Positions 10,979 to 22,905 of a DNA stretch of 64,000 nt are shown here, one piece after another; within the stretch, counting starts at the first letter, position 1, and every line of letters starts with the position of its first letter. The stretch lies in contig OX123187.2 of the NCBI GenBank assembly GCA_944739405.2, forward strand, positions 77,546,450 to 77,610,449, given 5' to 3'. The translations under genes and the position numbers were made by a program. The notes beneath the pieces were generated by a model. It saw only the letters and a list, made by a program, of their open reading frames with translations, was not told the DNA's origin and made no database searches. The DNA comes from Euclidia mi. Taxonomy: Eukaryota > Arthropoda > Insecta > Lepidoptera > Erebidae.

Positions 10979-11431
10979 GCTTCCTAAAGACAATAATTAT
11001 TATAAAATCGCATGCCATATCAGATTTGTCTGTTATGGTAAAACTTTCTCTACAGAGACAATTCCCCACGCAAGTACAATAATTTTGTCGTCGACTACCT
11101 CATATCTTCATAGATACAAAACATAATATAAATATTAAGTTGAACATCATCAAAAGCAGCCATATTATGATCTATACGAGTCGACAGATTAACTATAAGT
11201 CTCGTGAGCTTACTGTTTCCTATACAGGGTGTCACAAGACCCATCACCAAACCAAAGTCTTCTCGTTGTGGACATCATGCCAAGTCATATTAACCAAAAA
11301 TTATACCTGGGAAACGAATTTTTTTTAAAGTGGGTTCCTCTTTCCTTCCATAAGGTTAAAATGGAGTTCCACCAAGTAACGCCTGATTCAATAAACTATA
11401 CCTAAAGTGTTAATTGTTTTTGCCGACTTAT
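10979..11431. other. Spacer, nothing recognised
   Basis: AT-rich sequence with a 62-codon frame at 11140 that has no supporting feature. Confidence 0.35.
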
Positions 11432-11556
11432 CAGTAGCAGCACGGATTCTGGCAAAGTGCCCAGTAACGGCAATAGGTTTCGTGGGATCTACGAATTATA
11501 ATATGGCAAAATGTGGGTGTAATATTACACCTCTGCCTACCTTTTCGGGGATGCAT
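11432..11556 (+). mobile_element. SINE S2 fragment (3' body only)
   Basis: It matches the body of the S2 SINE at 46470-46712 (agcagcacgga-type start, then 'acacctctgcctacc' and a 'ttcgggga' end). The tRNA-derived head is missing. Confidence 0.6.
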
Positions 11557-11589
11557 TCGTGAGTTTGTTAATAAATAAATAAACATACA

Positions 11590-12549
11590 AACATAGACTC
11601 ACGCCTGTTTCCCGGAGGGGTACGCAGAGACTACGGAACGCCATTTGCAACGATACTGACATATCTCTCTTGCGTCACTCACTCCCATCAAATTTCTCAT
11701 GCATGCTCTTCGGTTAAGGGTACTTCTAACCTGTCCTTTTTTTTTAGGATGTCTCCAATCTGGTCAGAGAACGTCCGTCTAGGTCTTCCCCTTCCTCCTG
11801 TCCCATCCACACTTGACTTATATAACTTCTTGGTCAGTCTTTCGTCATCCATCCTCTCAATGTGTCCAATCCATCTTATCATACCTTTCTCAATAGTTGT
11901 AACTACTATCTTCTACTTTCTTCTATCTTCTTTAACCCCACAACACTCTCACACATCACACATTTCTTTACTCTGTCGTTAAAGGACACTCCACACATAC
12001 TTGTCAGTGCTCTCATTTCTACGGCATTTATTCTACTTTCATGTCTATTCTGCCATACCCAACTCTCACAACCATACATAAATGTAGGTACTACCACCCC
12101 TCTATGCACAGCCAAACGTGCCTTTTGGGACACGTTTTGACTGTTCATAAAAGCCTTCAAAGCTCCATTCACCCTATTACCTGCTTTAACTCTTCTTTCA
12201 ATATCTTCTTCATTCTTACCATTCCTAGTAAAAAGCGTACCTAAATATACAAAATCATTCCCTTGCTCCACACGTTGTCCATCGATCGTAACATTACAAG
12301 CCGTAACACATTCCTCCTTTTTAAAAACCATAACTTTCGTCTTGCTCACATTCACTTTCATTCCTTTCCTCCCTTAAGCATCATGCATGATTGCCACTAT
12401 TTCCTGCAACTCCTCTGCTGAAGACGCAGGTATTACCTGATCATCAGCATAAAGGAGGCATTTGACAAGTAACTCATTCATCCTTAATCCACAGTCGCTA
12501 TTTTTCAAATCTTGCAAACAACTGTCCATGAAGAGGTTGAACAGCCACA
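11590..12549 (-). pseudogene. LINE family L2, copy A: 5'-truncated reverse transcriptase C-terminal half
   Basis: Read from 12549 down to 11590, it begins in the LFNLFMD part of the RT palm, followed by LLYADDQ (about 12434-12455). The conserved thumb and C-terminal region follows: KGMKVNVSKTKVMVF, FVYLGTLFTR, RLAVHRGVVVPTFMYGCESW, then the end region IGHIERMDDERLTKKLY and GRPRRTFSDQIGDIL. Several frameshifts or stops break it into frames at 11906-12361 and 11697-11882. Copies B (14985-15590) and C (49583-51715) are in this window. The 5' truncation at 12549 is typical of target-primed reverse transcription. I am sure of a LINE RT but not of the clade. Confidence 0.85.
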
Positions 12550-14634
12550 AAAATTTTACTTCGCTGGTTTACCCCGCATCTCTCAGCCCGTAAATATTTT
12601 CAGCGTACTTACTTTAGTTGCTGTTTTTAGTACTGCGGTGAATCGTGAAGGAATACTAATATGCTTTGACTTAAAAGGCGCTAAGTGTAAGGTATTAGCT
12701 TTGCTGTGAGTCGTGACTGAAATGCATTCGTGATTTTATTTCGGGTGGTCCAGATAGCAAAATACAATTGAAATTTTTGCTACCCATCTTTTAAAAGTTG
12801 CGTAATTAATTTTTCTAGCATTGATTTAAATGTGATATTGCATTCATTCCTGAAAAAAGGGCCCCCAGAAGATGTTCAACGCTGTGCTGTATGCCAATGC
12901 ATTGATAATAATTTCTATTTGTTAGCATTTATCATCATCACCCCTGTATATAAACTGGCCCACTGGGCACGTGCTTCTTCTCACAATGATAAGGGTAAAG
13001 CCATTTGTATTTATAAATCTTCTAAAGATACTGCAAGCTTCCCTTGAGTAGAAACATCTTTCAACTTAACACCGTTTTGTCTGTTCATCCTTTAATGAAC
13101 AAAAACAAGGAAATCCCTCATTCCAAAGCGTCTGCTCCTTGAGATGAGTAAATTAAAATTTCCATTAGCACGGGTCATGCCTACAAAAGCCGTCAACCCT
13201 TACTCTTTACTATATAATGGTACTTCTGTGTTTATACATTGGAACCGCATGTTCTATCCATGGCTGGGCTGCAAATTCATAAAAATATATACCTTAGAAA
13301 ATTAATGGGATATTTATAGGATCTAGACTTTTGGTTTATAGGATCGAAACTATGTTATAAACATTTTAGTACCTACCAAGGTACTACCTACATTCTGATA
13401 TTTGCTCCAATAAATATATGTTAACCAATCACAAAAAAAAATATTAGTTTTACAATACTACAATTTTAGTATTGAACAACTTATATCATCACTTATTCAA
13501 TATCCTTCGTTTACATTAAAATCGTACTGAGTAATAAATCCTTCATTCTTCCTTGTTGAAAGGTTTTTTTAATATTGATGTAGCTATCTAATTTAAATTA
13601 CCAAATTTTGGGGAAAGCCGACAAGTCGGGCTCCAAGCAACCCATGTTAGCTCTGTTAACCGCAATGTTTTAGAAAAGAAAGAAAGTGTGAGCCATAGAC
13701 ACAATGACTGGCCGTGCGGGCAAAGTTTTTGTTGGGAAGTTGACTGGCGTAACGACTGTGTGTTTTGTGTGATTTTGAAGTGTTGGCTTATTTTTAAGTA
13801 GACTTTAGGAATTTAGACAGACGCGATTTCAAAGTTTTATTCGTACAAAAATTTTGTTGTTTTATCTTTAAAAGCTAGGTTCCTCTGACCAGTGACCAAT
13901 GCATCAAAAGATTTTGCACTTACATGACTGATGATAAGTACAACAGGCGTTTAAAATAAGGCTTATCAAAAGCATAATATAAGAATTATGTGTATTTTCA
14001 AGAGAACTAGTAGTTTCATTTATTTTAATGTAAATACAACCCAGATACAGATTTTGTAGCCCAGACACATATTTTATCAGTGTGAAATATTACTGAATGA
14101 CGTAACTTTTGATGAATAACGTAACTTTTTATAACACAATCCAATTACTAACACATAACTAATTCTAAGAAACTGAAGCATTTATTGACCTACACTAAAG
14201 CTAACAAATAATAAGTCTGTAAAAATAAATTAAATCCAATATACTTAAATCAAACTATATATTCTATCATTTTGCATTATACCCTAACACAACACTTCCC
14301 TCCCGCGCTTCGTACAGTGTGGTGCGAAACAAATAGCTGTGTTTTTTAAATAATTTTTTACCAGTTTTGTGATAATTTCTTAGCTCGTGAGTTGCTTCTG
14401 GTTGTGTATTTTAGGGTTTATGCTCCGTGTATTGTAAGTTTTATACATATTTTATTGTAAATAGTGTAAATAAGTGTCATTCATCGATCGGTAAGTCTTT
14501 TATTTTTCTTAATGTACTGCGAAAAAAGTAGGTAAGTTTTTTACTAAATTATTTTTAATGTTAAATATATTTAATTATGTTTAGGTTTTCTTTTGCGGAT
14601 ACAATATAGTATAGTTAAATAAGGTAAGGTAACA
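12550..14634. other. AT-rich region with one LINE-tail fragment; possible 5'UTR at its right end
   Basis: 12931-12988 carries a minus-strand 'gtgcccagtgggcc...tatacagg' LINE tail with a gat-repeat end. From about 14290 the sequence (cgcgcttcgtacagtgtgg onward) leads into the ORF1 fragment at 14635 and may be the 5'UTR of that LINE. The rest shows nothing recognisable. Confidence 0.4.
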
Positions 14635-15617
14635 ATGTCTTTATTCTGTGATGAACCACCTGATCGTGGTGGCGGCACGGATTTTTGTACACCGAAATCA
14701 CCAACAACTAAACGTTTATTTAGTGATATGTCACCATCGTTTATTACGCCAGATGATAGGTCAAAACGTTTTCAAAGCGAACCATTGGTAAACAGTGTCA
14801 ATTATTCTGATAGTTATTGTGATTTAGTAGCTCAGGCAACTAATTATTTGGCCAACATAAATGAGTTAGTGAACGATCAAGGATCGCGTATTAACGTCGC
14901 TAACAAAACTGCCATAATGGATTTAGCAGCAGCGTATAACAGGTATTGTATCCCTACTAGCATTAAAATCGTCTAGTAACGAAAGAAGAGAAGAGAAAGA
15001 AGAGTTAATGCAGGTAATAGGGTGAATGGAGCTTTGAAGGCTTTTTTGAACAGTCAAAACGTGTCCAAAAAGGCACGTTTGGCTGTGCATAGAGGGGTGT
15101 TAGTACCTTACACTTATGTATGGTAGTGAGAGTTGGGTATGGCAGAATAAACATGAAAGTAAAATAAATGCCGTAGAAATGAGAGCACTGAGAGGTATGT
15201 GTGGAGTGTATTTGAACGACAGAGTAAAGAATTGCGTGATAAGAGAATGTTGTGGGGTAAAAGAAGATGTAGTAACAACTATTGAGAAAGGTATGCTAAG
15301 ATCGTTTAGACACATGGAGAGAATGGATGACGAAAGACTGACCAAGAAGTTATATTATTCAAGTATGGAACAGGAGGATGGGGAAGACCTAGACGGACGT
15401 TCTCTGACCAGATTGGAGACATTCTAAAAAAAGGACAGGTTAGAAGTACACTTAACCAAAGAGCATGCATGAGAAATTTGATGGGAGCTAGTGAAGCAAG
15501 AGAGATAATATGTCAAGATCGTTGGAAATGGCGTTTCCTAGTCTCTGCCTACCCCTCCGGGAAACAAGCGTGAGTCTATGTATATATGTTGTAACGAAAT
15601 GTCCAGAAATTTCGAAA
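14635..15617 (+). pseudogene. N-terminal fragment of a CR1-type LINE ORF1, split by a LINE insertion
   Basis: The frame opens MSLFCDEPPDRGGGTDFCTP and runs to a stop at 14974-14976. A one-base frame change near 14940 gives a better continuation (GIVSLLALKSSSNE) that crosses the target site of the inserted LINE L2 copy B and resumes at 15600 (MSRNFEISDL). The sequence style (proline/serine-rich start, 'CTP', then an ANINELVNDQGSRI helix) resembles the start of lepidopteran CR1 ORF1 proteins. It may be the 5' end of the CR1 copy whose ORF1 resumes at about 17150, but 1.5 kb of unassigned DNA lies between. Its identity is inferred; no catalytic motif is expected in this part. Confidence 0.5.
14976..15599 (+). 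mobile_element. LINE family L2, copy B, 5'-truncated, with 9-bp TSDs
   Basis: The body 14985-15590 is flanked by gtaacgaaa at 14976-14984 and 15591-15599. It starts within the region equivalent to 51150 of copy C and carries RLAVHRG, YGSESWVWQNK, RMDDERLTKKLY and the C-terminal AYPSGKQA ending. Frameshifts occur at the start and after GVK. The insertion split an ORF1 fragment, so it is younger than that element. Confidence 0.85.
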
Positions 15618-17149
15618 TATCTGACTTATAATCTAAGCCCCATTTCGCTAAAATGAGCAAACTGCGATATCACGAATCAATGGTTAGTTGACGTAAGAGG
15701 CTTATAAAGAGATTCAATTAATACCTACTAATGACTTCTACCTGAAGGGACTGATTCCATTGAAACCGCCACGCGACAGGTTTGGACAGCTTTTAATAGA
15801 GAATAGATTGTCCGGGAAAAATGCATTCAATAAGGTGTCAAATAAATTCGGTCAAATTTAAGGGTCGTGTGAGAGCAAATCCTGAATGGAAAATTTTCAA
15901 CTGGCACATTTAAGATCAGTAGTGTCAGCAGAATGTAATATCTAAAATGAGACATTTTGAAAATCATTAGAGGTAAATCTTCTGATAAATAGTATTAGTT
16001 GTCATTATTATTTTTGGATATTGAAAAAACACCCATCACATTTAGTTCGGACAAAATAAAGATTTTCTGGGTCTGCCTCATTGGTAGCTTCAGAACATAT
16101 TATACAAATAAGTAAGGTGTTTTTAATATTTATTTACACTGAATGTAGTGAATAACGCAAGAAAAAGCTAGAGAGGTTGTCTATTTTGACGGGATAATTT
16201 GAGAAACTACCAACTACATCTCAAATATTTTTTTGCATTTGACAGCTCAATTACGAAGTAAGGTTTGAACAGCGTACACACCACGATCACGATATTTATT
16301 TAAAGCGTTGCTTAAGCAAGTTATCTGTAAAGTCATCAAAACAAACATAATTAATTTTTGGAATCCGAAAGACACAGGAAACGTTGCAAATATTATTATG
16401 TATTACACGCAGAAGACTGTTTAATTTTAATTGAGCCACTATCCTCCTTTATTTATTCTTATAGGGTTTTATTTTACTCTACTCAAATAATCACATATTT
16501 TTGTGTATCATATATACACGTTCCTGTATGTTCCATGGAATAAAAAAAATATTCTCTCAAAGTCGCGTAGTACTAACAAGAGTAAAGATAACATCTCCAA
16601 TAAATTAGTTGATCTCTTTAAAAGTTTGAAAGCGAAAGAAATTAGATTCTGCCATATTTTAGTGCTGAATGTTTTTCTAAGAGTGTCTAGACGTGTATTT
16701 ATATTAACGCGTATATACATTAAGTGAAAAAAATCCATAAAGAATGAAATACGTATAAAGAAGTTTTTTGATATCAAAGATATAAATATCAAGAGATATA
16801 ATGTCTGAATACGTTGTGTGAAGGAATAGTGTTGCTAAAATATGAGTAGATCTACTGTAGTGACAGATGAAAAGTATGAACTTCTTTTTGACAAAATGTT
16901 GAACGGAGAAAATGTACACATTAATGGGTTTAATGAACTCAATCCTCATACAGGGCAACGCTTTTCTACATCTATGAATTATTGTTTAACATCTACACGT
17001 TTTTTTTCTATACGATTATTTTTTTATATTTGTTTGTATTGTATATTTGTGTTGGCTTAGTCGTAATGTATAACCCTGCCAAATTTCAGCTCTCAGGTGC
17101 TCAAAGTTTCTGCGTAAATAGATATGGCAGAATTATAATGGCTCCTCGC
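15618..17149. other. Unassigned region inside the CR1 area
   Basis: Two frames look as if they might be coding (16503-16727, lysine-rich 'LVDLFKSLKAKEIRF'; 16842-17060, 'MSRSTVVTDEKYELLFDKML' start), but I recognise no family. They could be host, viral or element sequence. Overlapping frames on the other strand are probably incidental. Confidence 0.3.
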
Positions 17150-18676
17150 AGTTTACTACGGGATGGACTCTAGCTCATTGTGGACGGGTTTGCCGAGTGT
17201 AGCTCACAGTACGAACTAGCACTTGATCGTATTCAGTTTCTAGACAAACAGTTACATGAGGCAAATAGTAGAATAAGACATCTAGAATTCACCCAAGAAC
17301 AGATCACTACCTCGGCAAATCAAAGTCTGTTCGATGAGCTGGTGGTTCATGCTCCATGCATGATTACTGACATAAATAATTCTAAAGCATCATTTCCAAA
17401 TAGTCTCTCAGTGTGCAAAGAATCAAATAATTCAATAAAATTGATTAGAGGTAGTAGGAATAGAATAAAGAAATATGTCGAAATAAATAAATTCATAAAA
17501 AAGACTCAAAAATGAGTTCACAGGCAAACGTTTTTCATAAAAAATGTTAAGCTCAACAGGGAAAGATCATTTGCTCTTGAAAAATTAGAAAATTACTCAC
17601 AGAAATATCACCAAAATAATTTGAAACATAAATTAGAAATAAATAATCTGCAGGTAGAATTAAATAATCTTAGTGACAAACTAGTATCAATAAATATAAA
17701 AGCTCTGAATTACAAATGAAAGAGTACATATTGGCAATTAATGAGTTGGTGTCATCAAATAGTAATGAGTGTTCACAACAATTGAACAATGACATCCCGT
17801 TCAACCTCCAACGCTCACCAACTGGTTCAGTGTCAACATGTGACCCTGTTTTATTTAATACTTCTGTAAACAAACCAAAATCTAAATGCATTACTAAACA
17901 TACTTTAAATAAATTAGAAAATAATATACTAGAAAGCAAAACTAAATTAGAAAACAAAAATAAAGTGATAATATTTAGTGACGAGATTGGAAAAGGTATG
18001 GGTCAGTTTTTGGCAAACACATATAGTGACGGATTAGTGATGAATTACTGTATGCCTGGGTTAAGTTCTATAGCCATTTTAGATAAAATTATCAGTTCTA
18101 ATTTTGCCCAGGATACAACTCTACTGATTCTACTTGGTAAAAGAGGATCTTTAAATAAAAAAACTATTATATTTTTATTACAGTAAGTTAAGTGAATTAA
18201 ATTTAAATAAAATTATTATGCTTACTTTACCCTTTAGTAAATCGTTGCCACAGAAAGAAAACAGTCAAAGTAAAAGTCAAAGTCAAAAATCATTTATTCA
18301 TCTAGGTCACAAAGTGACGCTTATGAACGTCAAATTTTAATGTACATTACTTAATGCTTCTACATTTACATTTATGCTTCTACATTTAGTATTAGATATA
18401 ATCTTACTTTGTACATGGTCTTATAACAATAAGCAATTCTATGTATTTGACTCTAACAATTATGTTAGTAAATGTTTATATTTGACGCAAGATACTTGCT
18501 ATCTGAATTCCTTTTTTAAAAGACAGCTAGCAGCTTCGCTAGCATATTGTATTAATATTTCAGCCAAGAATTTGGCTTATAAACCTGTTGCTCCTATACA
18601 GCAACGAAATGACATTCATAATAATTTAGCCAATATCTTTGCTACACAACTTGACATGTCAATTAATTTAAATTAA
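17150..18676 (+). pseudogene. CR1-type LINE ORF1, copy P1, broken
   Basis: Homology to the minus-strand copy starts at RDGL (about 17160). In order: a coiled-coil part (YELALDRIQFLDKQLHEANSR, 17207-17270) and a further lysine/asparagine-rich coil with frameshifts to about 17715. Then comes a globular domain from 17960 reading VIIFSDEIGKGMGQFLANTY, and a C-terminal part ending SINLN at 18676. The globular domain has the layout of the SGNH/esterase-like domain of CR1 ORF1 proteins, but the place of the GDS serine reads SDE. Compared with the copy at 55989-57235 it retains about 375 bp of coil sequence missing there. It is interrupted by a LINE-tail insertion at 18262-18390 and several frameshifts. 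Confidence 0.75.
18262..18390 (-). mobile_element. LINE 3'-tail fragment inserted in ORF1
   Basis: The segment agtcaaagtcaaaaatcatt followed by '...cacaaagtgacgcttatgaacgtcaaa' is, in minus orientation, a very common lepidopteran LINE 3' end (Zenon/CR1-like). The minus-strand CR1 copy lacks it at the equivalent place (about 56290), so it is an insertion. A short direct repeat (tgcttctacattta) lies at its right edge. Confidence 0.6.
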
Positions 18677-18720
18677 ATAGTACGACAATAGAGAGTACCT
18701 CTTGCAATTCAGACACTTTA

Positions 18721-20033
18721 ATGAATAATAAACCAGAAAGTACAAATAAGACTAATTCAAATAATTATAAGTCTAGGCATTCACAAGTTATAAAACTAGT
18801 TCATCAAAATATTCAAGGAATGTTGAATAAAGATTTAGAAATTGAATTGTTCATGAACGGTGAATACATTGACATTTTGTGTTTAACAGAACTTTGGCTT
18901 AAAGATTACCAGTTCATGTGCAACTTCAATAACCACTTAGTTGGTAGTTCGTTCAGCAGACAAAATGCAATACATGGTGGATCGTTGATTTTAGTTAATA
19001 AAGAACTTAAATTTAAGAATCGTATTGACATTGTAAATTTTTCTGTTGAACGGACAGTTGAAATAGCCTGTGTGGAGTTGGAGCAACTTATTGTATTAAG
19101 TGTGTATCGACCACCATCTTCCATTTATGATAATTTTGAAACTATCATGGATGATGTACTACGGAAGCTATGTCAACATAATAAATCAGTACTTGTGTGT
19201 GGTGATTTTAATATTAATTTACTAGAACAGTCTTTGAATAGCCAAAAAATTAAAAATTTGTTCAAATCATATAATCTAGATTGCTTATTTTTGGAACCCA
19301 CCAGGATAACTTCTACCACCTCTACTTGTATAGATAATATATTTACAGATATAATACCAATGAGCAAACAAATAATTAACAAATTGACATCTGATCATTG
19401 TGGACAATCAATAACATTCGCTACGCAGTCTAAAAAAGTAGGTAGTAAAGAATTGACTGTGGTGCCAAAAACTTGGCGTCGTCTCGAGGGACCTAAAGAT
19501 AGACTCACAGACACACTACCATATTTAAGCTATAATGAAGATCCTAATGAGTTGTACAATTCTTTCTTTAACATGTACAGTACTATTTTCAACTCTATCT
19601 ATAAAGATAAGTACCAACAACTGAGATCTTCTTAGGGATAACCCTAAGAAGATCTCAGTTGTTGGTACTACAACCTTCAGTGAATGGGCAACCACTGGAA
19701 TTTATAAAAGTAGAAATAGGCTTTACGAGTTGTATTAACAGAAAGTTATTAAGAAAAATGATGAACGATTTTGTAAATATGTAAGTAATTATTCTAAATT
19801 ATTCAAAAAGATTTGTCGAGAAGCTAAGACTCTTTATTTAAAATCTAAAATTAAAAATAGTGAAAATAAAATAAAAACAACATGGGACATTATTAACAAT
19901 GAGACTGGAAGAGTCAAGAATAAAAATAAGGACTACATTCTTCACTTTGATAACAAGGTATTCAAATCAAATTTGAGGTTGCCACAGCATTCGAAAATTT
20001 CTTTACAGACACTCCAGTCTCAATTACAAAGTC
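18721..20033 (+). pseudogene. CR1-type LINE ORF2 N-terminal part: APE endonuclease and linker, copy P1
   Basis: Starts at ATG 18721, 45 bases after the ORF1 stop. The endonuclease motifs are present in order: HQNIQG (Asn), LTELWL (Glu), YRPP, GDFNIN, IDNIFTD and SDHCGQ near 19399. The frame breaks at 19635 in an inverted duplication (19610-19669). The linker then resumes (ISVVGTTTFSEWATTGIYKS) and carries a stop in RLYELY* and a frameshift. At 20033 the element changes abruptly into inverted 3'UTR sequence. The APE-like endonuclease nicks target DNA to prime reverse transcription in CR1/Jockey-type LINEs. The frame is intact through all motifs of the domain, but the element is dead. Confidence 0.9.
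19610..19669. repeat. Perfect 28-bp inverted repeat with 4-base loop
   Basis: The arms are 19610-19637 and 19642-19669 with loop ataa. The right arm is the native CR1 linker (it matches the minus-strand copy near 55050), and the left arm is an extra inverted copy that breaks ORF2. Confidence 0.95.
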
Positions 20034-21304
20034 CCGGAAATCGAACCCGGGACCTCCCGATCCCACGCGCACATTTATGCCGCGAGACCAACGAGGCAGT
20101 CGTATAGGGTTTGATGTCGAGTTTTCCGTCTCTACGCAAATATGGTATTTGCATCGTGTTATCCCTTAGTCGCCTCTTACGACACCCACGGGCAGATAGG
20201 GGGTGGTGACACTTGTATTCTATGCCGTCAACCACACGGCAAAGAAATTATAATTATATAAAATTATTAAATGTCACTTAAGTTATTGGAAATGTCAAAC
20301 ATAAATAAAATAATTGAATGTCAATTTGGAAATGTCAAAAGCATAATACAATAATTACTATTAAAGTAAATAAAAATAATCTGATGTCATTTTAGAATGT
20401 CAGAATATAAATAATAACAAAATAGATAAATTACAAATGTCAAATATTCATAATTTTATACTATTTACATGACATTTTAGCCGGCGTGTAAATTGCAGAA
20501 ACTCAACCCCAGGCATTCTTGTCTTCTAAGTAATATTTTACTGAGTAGTACGCTTTGGAACACAAACTCTGCTTAACAAATACTTTGAACTTATTTAAAC
20601 TTAATGCCTGAATACTGCCTGGAATTTTGTTGTAGAAGCGTATACTTTGACACTTATACGAGTTACTGATTTTTTGCAGTCTGGTTAAAGGTAGCACAAC
20701 TTTATTTTTATTTCGTGTATTTATATTATGCATGTCGCTTATTTTCGAAAACACATTTATATTGAGATGCGACAGTCATTATTTTAATTTCCTTAAAATT
20801 TTCCCTCAGAGAATGCCTTGATTGAAGAATTGCCAAGACTGTAAATTGCACGAATAGCTCGTTTCTGCAGTACAAACACTGTTTGAATGTCAGCTGCATT
20901 GCCCCATAATAAAATGCCGTATGACATTATACTGTGAAAATAACTGAAATATACTATTCTGGCTGTATCGATATCAGCTAACTGACGAATCTTATAAACC
21001 GCGTACGCTGCAGAGCTAAGTCTATTCGACAACTCACTTATATGTGGGCCCCACTGTAACTTAGAATCTAAAGTTATGCCTAAGAAAACGGTGTTATCTA
21101 TAAGATCCAACTCTTCTCCATTCATCCGTATATTGGTTTCAACTTGTCTTACGTTAGGTGTGGAAAATCTAATACATTTTGTTTTTCTTTCGTTTAAAAG
21201 TAAATTATTAGCACTAAACGAATTAACTACTTCAGAGAGAGTGTCATTTACATCGTCATTAGTTGATTGCTGTCGTCTTAGCTTAAATATAAGTGATATA
21301 TCAT
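20034..21304 (-). mobile_element. Inverted CR1 piece: RT C-terminal half and 3'UTR
   Basis: Minus-strand sequence equal to about 22540-23810 (plus), including the RT thumb (FLGITLDSKLQWGPHISEL, 20793-21125 frame), the C-terminal frame 20503-20754, the tgtca-rich 3'UTR and part of the composite SINE (20034-20240). It joins plus-strand linker sequence at 20033 and a short inverted linker piece at 21305. It shares the disabling mutations of the plus-strand copies, so it is a duplicate of the same dead copy or an assembly product. Confidence 0.85.
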
Positions 21305-21883
21305 CCTATTTCTACTTTTATAAATTCCAGTGGTTGCCCATTCACTGAAGGTTGTAGTATACAGAGAGTAGATGTTAATGGAAAACGTTCTATGGGTTCA
21401 GTGGTCACAATGGGAGTGCCGCAAGGTTCAATTCTTGGTCCATTCCTTTTTCTTATATATCAATGATCTGCCACATATTATGAAAAACAATGAAGAGATA
21501 GTGTTATTTGCTGATGATATATCACTTATATTTAAGCTAAGACGACAGCAATCAACTAATGACGATGTAAATGACACTCTCTCTGAAGTAGTTAATTCGT
21601 TTAGTGCTAATAATTTACTTTTAAACGAAAGAAAAACAAAATGTATTAGATTTTCCACACCTAACGTAAGACAAGTTGAAACCAATATACGGATGAATGG
21701 AGAAGAGTTGGATCTTATAGATAACACCGTTTTCTTAGGCATAACTTTAGATTCTAAGTTACAGTGGGGCCCACATATAAGTGAGTTGTCGAATAGACTT
21801 AGCTCTGCAGCGTACGCGGTTTATAAGATTCGTCAGTTAGCTGATATCGATACAGCCAGAATAGTATATTTCAGTTATTTTCA
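21305..21883 (+). mobile_element. Junction piece and CR1 reverse transcriptase segment before the gap
   Basis: 21305-21357 is the CR1 linker in inverted orientation ('cctatttctacttttataaa...'). From 21358 the sequence is plus-strand RT: GVPQGSILGP equivalent, a 2-base deletion, then FADDISLIFKL and FLGITLDSK, cut at the gap at 21884. It is repeated after the gap at 22326-22905. Confidence 0.85.
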
Positions 21884-22083
21884 NNNNNNNNNNNNNNNNN
21901 NNNNNNNNNNNNNNNNNNNNNNNNNNNNNNNNNNNNNNNNNNNNNNNNNNNNNNNNNNNNNNNNNNNNNNNNNNNNNNNNNNNNNNNNNNNNNNNNNNNN
22001 NNNNNNNNNNNNNNNNNNNNNNNNNNNNNNNNNNNNNNNNNNNNNNNNNNNNNNNNNNNNNNNNNNNNNNNNNNNNNNNNNNN
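21884..22083. other. Assembly gap, 200 N
   Basis: Exactly 200 N, the size of a placeholder. The flanking sequences overlap each other by 821/822 bases (21063-21883 and 22084-22905), so the gap probably holds no unknown sequence. Confidence 0.95.
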
Positions 22084-22905
22084 AGAATCTAAAGTTATGC
22101 CTAAGAAAACGGTGTTATCTATAAGATCCAACTCTTCTCCATTCATCCGTATATTGGTTTCAACTTGTCTTACGTTAGGTGTGGAAAATCTAATACATTT
22201 TGTTTTTCTTTCGTTTAAAAGTAAATTATTAGCACTAAACGAATTAACTACTTCAGAGAGAGTGTCATTTACATCGTCATTAGTTGATTGCTGTCGTCTT
22301 AGCTTAAATATAAGTGATATATCATCCTATTTCTACTTTTATAAATTCCAGTGGTTGCCCATTCACTGAAGGTTGTAGTATACAGAGAGTAGATGTTAAT
22401 GGAAAACGTTCTATGGGTTTCAGTGGTCACAATGGGAGTGCCGCAAGGTTCAATTCTTGGTCCATTCCTTTTTCTTATATATCAATGATCTGCCACATAT
22501 TATGAAAAACAATGAAGAGATAGTGTTATTTGCTGATGATATATCACTTATATTTAAGCTAAGACGACAGCAATCAACTAATGACGATGTAAATGACACT
22601 CTCTCTGAAGTAGTTAATTCGTTTAGTGCTAATAATTTACTTTTAAACGAAAGAAAAACAAAATGTATTAGATTTTCCACACCTAACGTAAGACAAGTTG
22701 AAACCAATATACGGATGAATGGAGAAGAGTTGGATCTTATAGATAACACCGTTTTCTTAGGCATAACTTTAGATTCTAAGTTACAGTGGGGCCCACATAT
22801 AAGTGAGTTGTCGAATAGACTTAGCTCTGCAGCGTACGCGGTTTATAAGATTCGTCAGTTAGCTGATATCGATACAGCCAGAATAGTATATTTCAGTTAT
22901 TTTCA
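22084..22905. repeat. Repeat of the 821 bases before the gap
   Basis: 22084-22325 is minus-strand RT, 22326-22378 the inverted linker piece and 22379-22905 plus-strand RT, in the same order as 21063-21883. The only difference I see is one extra t near 22420. This looks like two contig ends that were not merged. Confidence 0.85.

Noticed and set aside
11749..12244. Plus-strand frames rich in serine, threonine and leucine
   Set aside because: They lie antisense to the LINE L2 copy A reverse transcriptase.
19173..19382. Minus-strand frame within the endonuclease
   Set aside because: A shadow of the APE endonuclease coding strand; the same shadow appears at 55286-55543 against copy P4.
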